A DNA stretch of 64,000 nucleotides from VXMF01 sp965207255. GTDB lineage: Bacteria > Acidobacteriota > Terriglobia > Bryobacterales > UBA6623. The stretch covers positions 2,356,001 through 2,420,000 of the forward strand of contig OZ242276.1 in NCBI GenBank assembly GCA_965207255.1, written 5' to 3'. The notes below the pieces were generated by a model. The model ran no database searches. It saw only the letters and a list, made by a program, of their open reading frames with translations, and was not told the origin of the DNA. Shown one piece after another: positions 1-8,215 of this stretch (positions are counted from its first letter, which is position 1; the number at the start of each line of letters is the position of its first letter). A program made the translations under genes and the position numbers.

Positions 1-1
1 A

Positions 2-112
2 GCGTTCTTTACGCACGTGTGCCACGAACTGTCGCACAAGGAGACCATTCGCCAGCTTCCCAGCGGTGTCTCGCTTGCCTATGACGGGCTCCGCATCGAG
101 GTCGAGGGCTAG
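2..112 (+). CDS. MBL-fold metallohydrolase, C-terminal end (partial)
   Basis: Only the last 36 codons are in the window; the gene starts before base 1. The tail contains FFTHVCHELSHKET followed by LAYDGLRIEV. This resembles the closing histidine-containing strand and last motif of PhnP-like metallo-beta-lactamase-fold phosphodiesterases, in which the HxCHxLxH segment helps bind metal. It ends at TAG, three bases before the GTG of ribF, so the two genes are probably cotranscribed. The exact substrate cannot be told from this fragment. Confidence 0.6.
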   Translation, partial: AFFTHVCHELSHKETIRQLPSGVSLAYDGLRIEVEG

Positions 113-115
113 CGC

Positions 116-1084
116 GTGGACCGCCTATGGGAAGGTCTCGACGACCTAGGGCGGGGCTTCGGTCCGACCTCGGTGACGATCGGCAATTTCGATGGCGTCC
201 ACCGAGGACACTGCAAGATCTTGCGTACGGTGGCAGAGTTGGCCCGCAGGGATGGTCTAACGTCCGTTGCGCTGACATTCCACCCCCACCCGCTGGCGAT
301 CGTGGCTCCCGCAAAAGCTCCTAAGAGCCTGACCAGCATCGGGCAAAGATCGGCGCTGATTCGGGAACAGGGCATTGACAAGGTGGTGGTCATGCGCTTC
401 ACACCGGATCTAGCCCGCTTATCGCCGCGAGGCTTTGTCGAGAGAGTATTGATCGGCGACCTGCGGGCGAGGCGCGTCACGGTCGGGGCCAATTTTCGGT
501 TTGGCCAGGGCCAATCCGGCACTACGGAAACGCTCAGGGCGCTTGGAACCGAATTCGGATTCGCCGTGGGCAACGCCGGCATCGTGTCGGTCGGCGGCGT
601 AACGGTCAGCAGCACCCGGGTGCGCGAGTTGGTCGGACGCGGGCAGATGGGCAAGGCTCGCCGCTTGCTGGGGCGGTTGTTCTGCCTGAGCGGCCCGATC
701 GTGAGAGGCGAAGGCATCGGATCGAAGCAAACGGTGCCAACGCTCAACATCGCGCCGGCGAGCGAGGTCCTGCCCGCCGACGGCGTCTACGTGACGCTGA
801 CGCGCCTCGCCGGCGAGCGACGCTGGCGCGAGTCGATCACCAATATCGGCATGCGGCCCACTTTCGCGGGGCGCAATCGTACCGTCGAGACCTACGTCTT
901 GGACGAGCTGGAAGCGGAGGCCCCGAACGCGCTAGAATTGGGGTTCGTCAAGAAGATACGGGACGAGCGCCCGTTCCCGTCCGCCGAGTCGCTGCGGGAT
1001 CAGATTGGTGTCGATATCGAGATAGCCGAGCGCTTCTTTCGCAGGCTGCGGTCACTGCCAGGACGATCTTCCGCGAACCCCTGA
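116..1084 (+). CDS. ribF: Bifunctional riboflavin kinase / FAD synthetase RibF
   Basis: Converts riboflavin to FMN and FMN to FAD in the cytoplasm. At 322 residues it matches the usual bacterial RibF length. The N-terminal nucleotidyltransferase half carries TIGNFDGVHRGH (about residues 20-31), the HxGH-type adenylyl-transfer motif, and later SSTRVRELVGRGQM, which is also conserved. The C-terminal flavokinase half has the PTLNI segment and NIGMRPTF, as expected for the riboflavin-binding barrel. The GTG start lies three bases after the preceding stop, which supports it. The identification is secure; the GIGSKQTVPTLN segment deviates slightly from the common GxGFPTAN form. Confidence 0.93.
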   Translation: MDRLWEGLDDLGRGFGPTSVTIGNFDGVHRGHCKILRTVAELARRDGLTSVALTFHPHPLAIVAPAKAPKSLTSIGQRSALIREQGIDKVVVMRFTPDLARLSPRGFVERVLIGDLRARRVTVGANFRFGQGQSGTTETLRALGTEFGFAVGNAGIVSVGGVTVSSTRVRELVGRGQMGKARRLLGRLFCLSGPIVRGEGIGSKQTVPTLNIAPASEVLPADGVYVTLTRLAGERRWRESITNIGMRPTFAGRNRTVETYVLDELEAEAPNALELGFVKKIRDERPFPSAESLRDQIGVDIEIAERFFRRLRSLPGRSSANP

Positions 1085-1126
1085 ACAGAGCTGGGGCGCA
1101 CCCGCTCCCAAGAAACGAGAAGACCC

Positions 1127-2155
1127 ATGAGCATCAAACTCTCTGCCGCGAAATGCGCACACCTTCAGGCCTTGGCCACCGAACGAGGAATCATCGGTGC
1201 CGCAGCGATGGACCAGCGCGGATCGCTGAAGAAGGCGATCGCCAAGGGCAAGGGCATCGAACCGGGAGATGTCACCGACGACATGATGAGCGAGTTCAAG
1301 CTCAGTGTCTCGAAGGCGCTGACTCCGCACGCAAGCGCCATCCTGCTAGATCCCATCTGGGGCATGCCCGGCGCGAAGGCAAGGGCCGCCGACGCCGGCC
1401 TGCTGCTGTCGTACGAAGAGAGCGGCTACGACAACACTCAGCCTGGGCGGCTGGCCACCCTGGTGAACGACCTGTCCGTGCGACGCATCGGCGGGCTTGG
1501 CGCCAATGCGGTCAAGATCCTGCTCTACTACTCGCCGTTCGAGGATGCCCGTGTCAACGACATCAAGCATGCGTTCATTGAGCGCATCGGCGACGAGTGT
1601 GCCGCGAATGACCTTCCGTTCTTCCTCGAGTTCGTCGGGTATGACCCGACAGGCGGCGACGAGAAGGGCCTCGCGTACGCCCGGCGCAAACCGGAAGTGG
1701 TTCGCGAGAGCATGCGCGAGTTCTCCAAAGACAAGTACGGCGTGGACGTGCTCAAGGTCGAGGTCCCGGTCAACATGAAGTTCGCGGCGGGCTCGCGCGC
1801 CTGCAACGGTGCCAGCGCGTATTCGAAGTCCGAAGTGATGGAGCACTTCCGCTCCGCTGCCGAAGCGGCCGCGCGCCCGTTCATCTACCTCAGCGCAGGC
1901 GTGAGCAACGAGGTGTTCACTGAGTCCCTAGAGTGGGCGGCCGAGTCGGGCACGCAGTTCTCGGGGGTGCTCTGCGGCCGGGCCACCTGGCAGGAAGCGA
2001 TCCCGATCTACTGCCAGCAGGGAGTCGCGGCTCTGGACGACTGGCTGGGCACGCGAGGCGTGGAAAACATCGGCCACATCAATGACCGCTTGGCAGCCGC
2101 CGCGCCTTGGTACTCGTTCTACGGCGTAGACAGCGCGGACGCTCTGTGTGCCTAG
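1127..2155 (+). CDS. lacD: Tagatose 1,6-diphosphate aldolase-like class I aldolase
   Basis: A 342-residue protein of the LacD/COG3684 class I aldolase family, which cleaves tagatose 1,6-bisphosphate or related ketose phosphates to triose phosphates. AAMDQRGSLKK near the N-terminus and DVLKVEVPVN in the centre are family signatures; the lysine in VLKVE is the expected Schiff-base residue. A purine-rich AGAAG lies five bases before the ATG. It is separated from ribF by only 42 bases. The stop overlaps the stop of the convergent GH29 gene in a shared CTAG. The precise sugar phosphate is not determinable, as relatives act on several epimers. Confidence 0.85.
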   Translation: MSIKLSAAKCAHLQALATERGIIGAAAMDQRGSLKKAIAKGKGIEPGDVTDDMMSEFKLSVSKALTPHASAILLDPIWGMPGAKARAADAGLLLSYEESGYDNTQPGRLATLVNDLSVRRIGGLGANAVKILLYYSPFEDARVNDIKHAFIERIGDECAANDLPFFLEFVGYDPTGGDEKGLAYARRKPEVVRESMREFSKDKYGVDVLKVEVPVNMKFAAGSRACNGASAYSKSEVMEHFRSAAEAAARPFIYLSAGVSNEVFTESLEWAAESGTQFSGVLCGRATWQEAIPIYCQQGVAALDDWLGTRGVENIGHINDRLAAAAPWYSFYGVDSADALCA

Positions 2156-3258
2156 GCCGGCAGGCTCGGCTCTGCCGGCGCCGTTCGGATTTCCGCAAGT
2201 TCCAGCAAGGCCGCTTCCGCCGACGGATCGATGGATCCGTCCGCCCGCAGCGGCAAGCGCACGAGCAGCCGCGCACCTAGCTTGGCAGCCGCGCGGCAGC
2301 CGTCCAGCAAGGTGCGGTCGGGCGGTTCGTCCAGTGCGGGCTGACACCCCAATTCGAGCGGCTTGTTCCGGTTGCGGGCCCACGCTTGCGCGGCAATCTG
2401 CGTCGCGGGAGGCGGAGGTGTCAGCCCTCTCACAGTGGCAAAATCCTCGGCCCCGCTGACGCCCAAGCCAAAGGCGATGAGTAGTCCAGCTTGAGCCTCC
2501 CTGAGGATGGAGTAGGTCTGCTCGACCGGGAATAGGTCCGGGCGGGCGTGGTAGCCATCTTCCGGCTCCAGTCGGATCCCAGCCAGCGGGAAATAGCGAT
2601 AGGCGATCTCCTGCAGTTGATTGTGGACGTGCCGAATGTACCGCAAGAAGTCCTCGTCTTTCTCGAAGCGGTACGCCGCCGGAGCCGGTTCGTATCCAGG
2701 GCGGGCGCCCGTCCAAGCCGTTTGGGCAGTCTCGGCCGGAAAAAAGTACGGATGCCTCCAATCCGCAGCGTAGGAAAACGAGATGAGGAGGCCGAGGCCC
2801 CTGCTGCGGCAAGCCTGGCAGAGTTCGTCCAAGAGATCGCGTCCGGAGGCCTCCAGACTGTTGAAGTCTGTCTCGACCGTCCGAAACAGGCAGAACCCGT
2901 CCGCCCCCCGGGCAGTCAGCCCTATATAGTCCATGCCGCATGCGATCGCTAGATCCACGAGTCGTTCGGCGTCAAATCCGCTAGGATCGAACGTCGATCG
3001 GAGCTGCGCATACTGGGCAAGGGGGATTCGCTCGTCGAACTGCACCGACGGCCCGCGACCCAACTGGCTGAATACGCCGTACTCGAGACTCAGTCCCAAG
3101 TCGCAGGACCGGAACCACTCCACGGCAGCGCGCCTCGGGCTGTCCGCATAGAGAGACTGCAGGCTCTCCAAGTAGCGCGGTGCCGAAGACTCCGGCCGTG
3201 GTGGCGTGGAACAGCCAACGAGCCCGGTTGCGGCCGCAATGAAGGCGCGCCGACGCAT
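2152..3258 (-). CDS. Secreted GH29 alpha-L-fucosidase-like protein
   Basis: 368 residues beginning MRRRAFIAAATGLVGCS, a lipoprotein-like leader with a twin basic start and a lipobox ending at Cys16. Residues about 50-130 show the GH29 pattern: SLEYGVFSQ, then an EYAxLxxxFxPxxFD-like stretch (QYAQLRSTFDPSGFDAERL), and GMDYIGLTARGADGFCLF. In typical GH29 enzymes the last motif is KHHDGF; here it is RGADGF, and the nucleophile region reads GIRLEPEDG instead of the usual WFDG. It may therefore be a divergent or inactive relative. It lies divergent to the sialidase gene, with 53 bases between starts, suggesting shared control of glycan-degrading functions. Confidence 0.7.
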   Translation of the reverse strand: MRRRAFIAAATGLVGCSTPPRPESSAPRYLESLQSLYADSPRRAAVEWFRSCDLGLSLEYGVFSQLGRGPSVQFDERIPLAQYAQLRSTFDPSGFDAERLVDLAIACGMDYIGLTARGADGFCLFRTVETDFNSLEASGRDLLDELCQACRSRGLGLLISFSYAADWRHPYFFPAETAQTAWTGARPGYEPAPAAYRFEKDEDFLRYIRHVHNQLQEIAYRYFPLAGIRLEPEDGYHARPDLFPVEQTYSILREAQAGLLIAFGLGVSGAEDFATVRGLTPPPPATQIAAQAWARNRNKPLELGCQPALDEPPDRTLLDGCRAAAKLGARLLVRLPLRADGSIDPSAEAALLELAEIRTAPAEPSLPA

Positions 3259-3311
3259 CCGTTGGATTGTATCGCCACGGCTGAGTGGACGCAGGTTGGT
3301 AGACTGGCGAC

Positions 3312-4511
3312 GTGCGAAACGCTCTCCTCGGCACCTTGATCTTGGCCTTGTTCTCAGCCTGTTCGGCTGGGTCGGAATCGGCGGAACCGACGCCGATGAC
3401 GACTTCGGTACACATCTTTGAAGCCGAGAAAGGCGGCTATGCGCACTACCGTGTGCCCGCCATCGTAGTCTCCCCGTTTGGAACGGTCATGGTCGTGACG
3501 GAGGCCCGTGCCAAGGAGCGAGGCGACTGGGGGCTGCAAGACATTCTGATGGTCCGGAGCAAGGATGGCGGGCGAACATGGGACGAGCCGCGCAAGATCG
3601 TGGACCTAGGGGGCGCACCGGAACAGAACGAAGCGGCCCTCGCGCAGGGCTTGGCCGAGCCGGGGGTCACTACGTACAACAACATCGTGCCCATTGTCGA
3701 TGCGCAAGAGAATGTCGTCCACTTCCTGTTCTGCAGCGCGTACAAGCGTGCCTATTACATGCGCAGCGCAGACGACGGCGAGACGTTTTCGCAGCCAGTG
3801 GACATTACGGACACATTTGAGCGCTTCAGGGACGAGTATGACTGGAAGGTCATCGCGACCGGTCCTGGGCACGGGATCCGCCACAGCAACGGGAGGCTGG
3901 TCGTGCCGGTGTGGCTGTCTGACGGCACAGCTGGGCATGCACATCGACCGTCAATCGTGTCGACGATCTACAGCGACGATGGCGGCGTAACGTGGGAGCG
4001 CGGCGATGTGGTAGTGAGGCACCCCGATCTCAAGAACCCATCCGAGACGTTGGCTGTTGAACTCTCTGACGGCAGCGTCATGCTCAACATCCGCCACGAA
4101 TCGCCGAATCACCGTCGGGCGGTGACCGTAAGCCCGGACGGCGCGACGGGATGGTCTGCGCTGCGGTTTGACGAGGCGCTCTTCGAGCCGGTCTGCATGG
4201 CAAGCCTGTTGCGGGTCGGCGACTCGCTGGTGTTTGCGAATCCAGACAGCAAAGAGCCGCGCGATCCTCAGAATCCCGACGGCAATTGGAAACGTCACAA
4301 CATGACCGTGCGATTGAGCGAGGACGAGGGTACCACCTGGCCGTACGAGCGAGTCATCGAGCCCGGGGTCAGCGGCTACAGCGACTTGGCTGCCGGTCCC
4401 GATGGAACGATCTACTTGGTCTACGAGGACGGCACGCCCACCGATCGCGGAACTCACGTGAAGTACTTGACCGTGGCAAGTTTCGACGCGGACTGGATCC
4501 GTCGCCAGTGA
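3312..4511 (+). CDS. Exo-alpha-sialidase (neuraminidase), BNR/Asp-box propeller
   Basis: Secreted enzyme that releases terminal sialic acids from glycoconjugates. GTG start; the leader runs through LILALFSACS, consistent with a lipoprotein signal. The FRIP-equivalent is YRVPAIV. Asp boxes are visible as SKDGGRTW, SADDGETF, SDDGGVTW and SEDEGTTW, giving the six-bladed sialidase fold. GHGIRHSNGRLVVPVW supplies a second triad arginine, and SGYSDLAAGPDGTIYLVYE fits the catalytic tyrosine region. At 399 residues it has the normal length. It sits beside a fucosidase-like gene and a sulfatase, so host mucin-like or sialylated glycans are the likely target. Confidence 0.85.
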   Translation: MRNALLGTLILALFSACSAGSESAEPTPMTTSVHIFEAEKGGYAHYRVPAIVVSPFGTVMVVTEARAKERGDWGLQDILMVRSKDGGRTWDEPRKIVDLGGAPEQNEAALAQGLAEPGVTTYNNIVPIVDAQENVVHFLFCSAYKRAYYMRSADDGETFSQPVDITDTFERFRDEYDWKVIATGPGHGIRHSNGRLVVPVWLSDGTAGHAHRPSIVSTIYSDDGGVTWERGDVVVRHPDLKNPSETLAVELSDGSVMLNIRHESPNHRRAVTVSPDGATGWSALRFDEALFEPVCMASLLRVGDSLVFANPDSKEPRDPQNPDGNWKRHNMTVRLSEDEGTTWPYERVIEPGVSGYSDLAAGPDGTIYLVYEDGTPTDRGTHVKYLTVASFDADWIRRQ

Positions 4512-4568
4512 CTCGCCGCGCTTCTTTCGTGGCCAAGTCGCATGAGTTAGCCGCGGGTTGCGGCCGTC

Positions 4569-5978
4569 TCACACCGGCCGACTCGTCGATTCAGCGATCT
4601 TGGTCAGCTCCTTGACAACTCCCGCGTTGCCGGCATCGTCTATCGCGTTGCGAAACTCCCCTGGGTCATTTTCCAGATCGAACAGCTCGCTGCGCTCCCA
4701 GCTGAGGTAATTGAACTTCCAGCGGTCGGTCCGGACCATGATGATCGGCGGCCTGCCCACGAAGCGGTCGTCCGCCGTGAATACCCTGCGACAGAAGTAA
4801 TACTCCGAATAGGCGAATTCGCGCGCCGCATGCCGCTCGCCCCGGACCGAAGCCGCGAACGAGCGGCCGTCAAGTCCGCCGGGGGCGTCCAATCCGCACA
4901 ACTCCGCCAAGGTCGGCAGCAGGTCGACCTGCTCGACGATGTGCTCCCTAGCCGTTCCGGCACCGGTGTGATCGGGCGTACGTACGATTAGCGGCACACG
5001 CACCGACTGCTCGTACATGTTGTGCTTGGTCCACATGCGGTGAGCGCCCGCCATTTCGCCATGGTCGGAGGTGTAGACCACCACCGTGTTCTTGTCTAGG
5101 CCGAGTTCGCGCAGCGTGTCAAAGACCCGTCCCACATTGGCATCCATCTGCGAGACATTGCCGTAGTAACCGCGAATGGCATCGCGCAACTCCTCATCGG
5201 TCTGCTGGTACCAACCGCGCTCCTTGGCCCGCACCAAATGTCCGTGGAAGCCCGTCTCCAGCGCGTTGGGAACCCGCTCTGGCAGCTCAATATCGGTGCC
5301 TTCGTAGAGATCCCAGTACTTGCGCTGAGGCACGAGCGGCGTGTGCGGCATGAAGAACGAAGCCCACAGGCAGAAGGGCCGGTCCCTGTGCTCGCGCAGG
5401 AACCGCACGGCCTCCTCGGCATAGAACGTATCCCGGAACAACCGTTCGGGCATTGCAGACGGCCGCCCGCTCGTGCCTCCCCCTGCACCTTGGTCGGCGC
5501 GAAAAGCTTGGGCTTCCCGCTTGGTCAGCCTCGCCAGATGCGTAGCGGAGTTGACCCGGTGCGCAAACCCGTGCCGGCGGCTCTCGTCGACGAAGTGCAT
5601 CTTACCAATGGCCGCCGTGGAGTAGCCGTGGTCGCCGAAGAGGTGTGCCACGGTGCGAGCGTCTGACGAAAGCGCGTCCTGCAAGATCTTGGCGCCATGG
5701 CGGCTGGGGTAGTTTCCCGTGATGATGGAGCCGCGAGATGGCACGCACACCGGAGACTGGCAATAGGCGCTCTCGAAGCGGACGCCCTGGGTCGCAATCT
5801 CATCGATGTGCGGTGTCTGGGCCTGCGCGTGGCCATAGCAACCCGAGGCGGCTGCCTGGTGCTGGTCCGAGCACAGGAACAGCAGATTCGCGCGGCGCGT
5901 CTGGGGGAATGCGAAGAACGGTCCGGCTGACGCCGCAGCTAGGGTACGAATGGCAATTCGCCTGTCCACGGCTGCCAC
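4569..5978 (-). CDS. Secreted sulfatase (formylglycine type)
   Basis: 469 residues with a Tat/Sec-like leader (RRIAIRTLAAASAGPFF). The alkaline-phosphatase-fold sulfatase core is complete: LLFLCSDQHQ with metal-binding Asp, the signature CVPSRGSIITG whose cysteine is converted to formylglycine, GKMHF with Lys and His, and YTSDHGEMAG with the second Asp-His pair. C-terminal ELFDLENDPGEFRN is typical. It hydrolyses a sulfate ester on a sugar or small alcohol; the substrate is not evident. It needs a formylglycine-generating enzyme or anSME, which is not encoded in this window. It is followed 16 bases upstream on the map by a beta-propeller gene in the same orientation. Confidence 0.88.
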   Translation of the reverse strand: MAAVDRRIAIRTLAAASAGPFFAFPQTRRANLLFLCSDQHQAAASGCYGHAQAQTPHIDEIATQGVRFESAYCQSPVCVPSRGSIITGNYPSRHGAKILQDALSSDARTVAHLFGDHGYSTAAIGKMHFVDESRRHGFAHRVNSATHLARLTKREAQAFRADQGAGGGTSGRPSAMPERLFRDTFYAEEAVRFLREHRDRPFCLWASFFMPHTPLVPQRKYWDLYEGTDIELPERVPNALETGFHGHLVRAKERGWYQQTDEELRDAIRGYYGNVSQMDANVGRVFDTLRELGLDKNTVVVYTSDHGEMAGAHRMWTKHNMYEQSVRVPLIVRTPDHTGAGTAREHIVEQVDLLPTLAELCGLDAPGGLDGRSFAASVRGERHAAREFAYSEYYFCRRVFTADDRFVGRPPIIMVRTDRWKFNYLSWERSELFDLENDPGEFRNAIDDAGNAGVVKELTKIAESTSRPV

Positions 5979-5994
5979 TATAGCAGCGCCTAGG

Positions 5995-7122
5995 CTAGCC
6001 GGGTCGCTTGAAGCAATACACCTCGCCGCTGCGCGAGCCGATCACCAAGCGGCCGTCTGCAATCGCCGGAGAGGCGACGATCCGACCTCCGATCGCGAAC
6101 TTCCACTTCAAGGATCCGTCCTGGTGCCCGAGCGCATACAAGTGGCCGTCCATCGAACCCACCCAGATGACATCGCCGGCGAGCACTGGAGAGGAATCCA
6201 CCCGCGAGCGCGTTTCGAAGTCCCAGCGCAACTCGCCCGTAGCCTCGTCAATCGCATGGACTCGCTTGTCCCGGCCGCCGATCACTACCAGGCCGTCGCT
6301 GACGACAGGCGAGGCGAAGAACTCGTAATCGGTGTCGGGGTGGTCGTAACGCCACGCGATCCGCTTTCCGCGCCAGTCGATCTTCAGCACTTGGTATCCG
6401 AACGTGCCCACATAGGCCGATCCGCCCACAAGCGCAGGAGAGGCCGCGACGTAGTCTTGCATGTCGACCCAGGCGTCCTCTTCGCCGGTCTGGATGTCAA
6501 TGATGCGGAACTTGCCGTCGCAACCGGTGATGAATGTCTTGCCGTCCACCACGGCCGGGCTCGAATTGACCCGGTCTTCGGTCTGGTATTTCCAAAGCAG
6601 TTCGCCTGTCTGCGGCTGGAATGCATACAGGTGTGTGTCGTAGGACGTCACCAGCACGGCTTCGTCGCTACAGTGGGGCGAGGACAGGATCTCGGCGAAC
6701 GTTTGGTAGACCCACGCTGATTCCCCGCTCTCCACGCTGACGGCGTGGAAGTACCCTTCTTCGTCGCCGAAGAAGACCATGCCCCCGGCCACGCAGCCGG
6801 AAGCGGGCACGCCCAGGTTCGCTTGGTAGACCCAGTTGGCTTCGCCACTCTCCAAGTCCACCGAGTGGAAGCGCCCGTCCATCTCGCCGAAATAGACCGT
6901 GCCGTCGACTATGATTGCGGTGGAGTCGACTCCGCCGGGAGCCTCGTAGACCCATTCGACCTCGAGCGGCGGGTCGAAGGCTGACTCCGCAATTGCATTG
7001 CGCGCGCTATTGCCGAGAAATAGCGGCCAGTCAGACGCCAGTGACAACGGCGCGGCAAGCGCAGCAGCCGCAAGCCCCGCCGTCCAAGCCCCGCCGCGGG
7101 CTGCCAGAAATCGCTTCAGCAC
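5995..7122 (-). CDS. PQQ-like beta-propeller repeat protein (BamB/outer-membrane type)
   Basis: 375 residues with a signal peptide (GAWTAGLAAAALAAPLSLAS) and then seven to eight repeats of the form SSPxVxDGxVYxGxxDGxxxAxDxxTGExxWxY, e.g. SSPAVVDGKTFITGCDG and SSPVLAGDVIWVGSMDG. This is the PQQ-binding-like propeller fold found in BamB and in many acidobacterial secreted proteins of unknown role. No dehydrogenase catalytic residues can be recognised, so it is more likely a scaffold or binding protein than an enzyme. It ends 16 bases from the sulfatase start and is probably cotranscribed with it. Confidence 0.75.
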   Translation of the reverse strand: MLKRFLAARGGAWTAGLAAAALAAPLSLASDWPLFLGNSARNAIAESAFDPPLEVEWVYEAPGGVDSTAIIVDGTVYFGEMDGRFHSVDLESGEANWVYQANLGVPASGCVAGGMVFFGDEEGYFHAVSVESGESAWVYQTFAEILSSPHCSDEAVLVTSYDTHLYAFQPQTGELLWKYQTEDRVNSSPAVVDGKTFITGCDGKFRIIDIQTGEEDAWVDMQDYVAASPALVGGSAYVGTFGYQVLKIDWRGKRIAWRYDHPDTDYEFFASPVVSDGLVVIGGRDKRVHAIDEATGELRWDFETRSRVDSSPVLAGDVIWVGSMDGHLYALGHQDGSLKWKFAIGGRIVASPAIADGRLVIGSRSGEVYCFKRPG

Positions 7123-7176
7123 TCCTTTAGCTTAGGCAATGCCGGCATGGCCGCCCTGCGCTCGGTGGCGTAGGGC

Positions 7177-8145
7177 TCAGAACGTCGCGATGGGATTGAA
7201 CGGACTGCCCGTGCCGCCGCCCACCGCCATGGGCGCAGCAGTCACGAGGAATTCCCAGCGGTTCTGCCGGGCTGCCTCGGCGGCGACGGCCTCGAGGTCG
7301 AGGTTGTCGAAGATTGGCATGCCCATCGCGATGATGACCAGTTGATGGATCGGCTGGTTGACGCCATCCACCAGCGAAGGCGACACGTCGCTAGCAGCAT
7401 CGCTGCCGAGAATTGCGGCGTCTCTCTCCTTGAGCCACTGCGCACTCGAGGCGTGCAACCCGGCCGATTTCGCAGAGACATCCCAAGGTCCTTCCGCGTC
7501 ACGTTTCGCCCAGCGGCCGGTCCGAATTAGCACGATGTCCCCGCTCTGGACCTTCGCTCCCGATTCCTGCTCCCACGCATCCAAGTCGGCCGGGTAGATC
7601 GGCGTGCCGGGCTCTAGCCAATCCACGCCCTTCAGGCGCGGGATGTCCATCAGCACGGCCCGGGCAAAGATGCCCTGCTTGAAGTTCGTCACGGCCAGCT
7701 TCGGGGCGCCCTCAGCCACCACCTCCGCTTGCGGGAAGCCGTTGTACATCTCGCCGTTGAAGGCCATGTGGCAGAGCGAATCCATGTGCGTGTGGGCGTA
7801 GCCGTGATAACTGACTTGGTAGTCATCCGAAACGAACTGGCCCGGGTTGTTCAGGCCGACGTTCAGCATCTTGTGCAAGAAGGGCCGCGGGTTGTCGACC
7901 GCTTTGTCCTTCTCGACATCGCGCGCCAGAGACACCGAGACGCCCTGAGTCACCAGCTTGGCGGCGGCCAAGCGCGTCTCGGGAGTGATCAGATTGACGG
8001 CGCCGAGCTGGTCATCGTCACCCCAGCGGCCCCAGTTGGAGAGCGATTCCATCCAGCCGTCCACGTCGGCCTTGGTCACGGTCGGCTGGCCGTAGGCGCA
8101 GGCCAGCGAGAGCACGATGGTGGCAATCAGGATCTTCTTCATCAC
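7177..8145 (-). CDS. Cyclase family protein (kynurenine formamidase-like metal hydrolase)
   Basis: 322 residues with an N-terminal signal peptide (MKKILIATIVLSLACAYG). The metal-binding signature YHGYAHTHMDSLCHMAF matches the HxGTHxDxPxH motif of the PF04199 cyclase/isatin hydrolase/KynB family. DIVLIRTG and GLHASSAQWLKERDAAILGSD are further family motifs. Members hydrolyse cyclic or formyl amides such as isatin or N-formylkynurenine, but a secreted form usually has an unassigned substrate. It is transcribed in the same direction as the propeller gene, 54 bases away. Confidence 0.82.
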   Translation of the reverse strand: MMKKILIATIVLSLACAYGQPTVTKADVDGWMESLSNWGRWGDDDQLGAVNLITPETRLAAAKLVTQGVSVSLARDVEKDKAVDNPRPFLHKMLNVGLNNPGQFVSDDYQVSYHGYAHTHMDSLCHMAFNGEMYNGFPQAEVVAEGAPKLAVTNFKQGIFARAVLMDIPRLKGVDWLEPGTPIYPADLDAWEQESGAKVQSGDIVLIRTGRWAKRDAEGPWDVSAKSAGLHASSAQWLKERDAAILGSDAASDVSPSLVDGVNQPIHQLVIIAMGMPIFDNLDLEAVAAEAARQNRWEFLVTAAPMAVGGGTGSPFNPIATF

Positions 8146-8215
8146 GCCAACAGCTTACCAGCAGGTACCTGATCCCAGCCGCGCGAGAACGTCAACTGCG
8201 ATTCGCCGATCGCAG

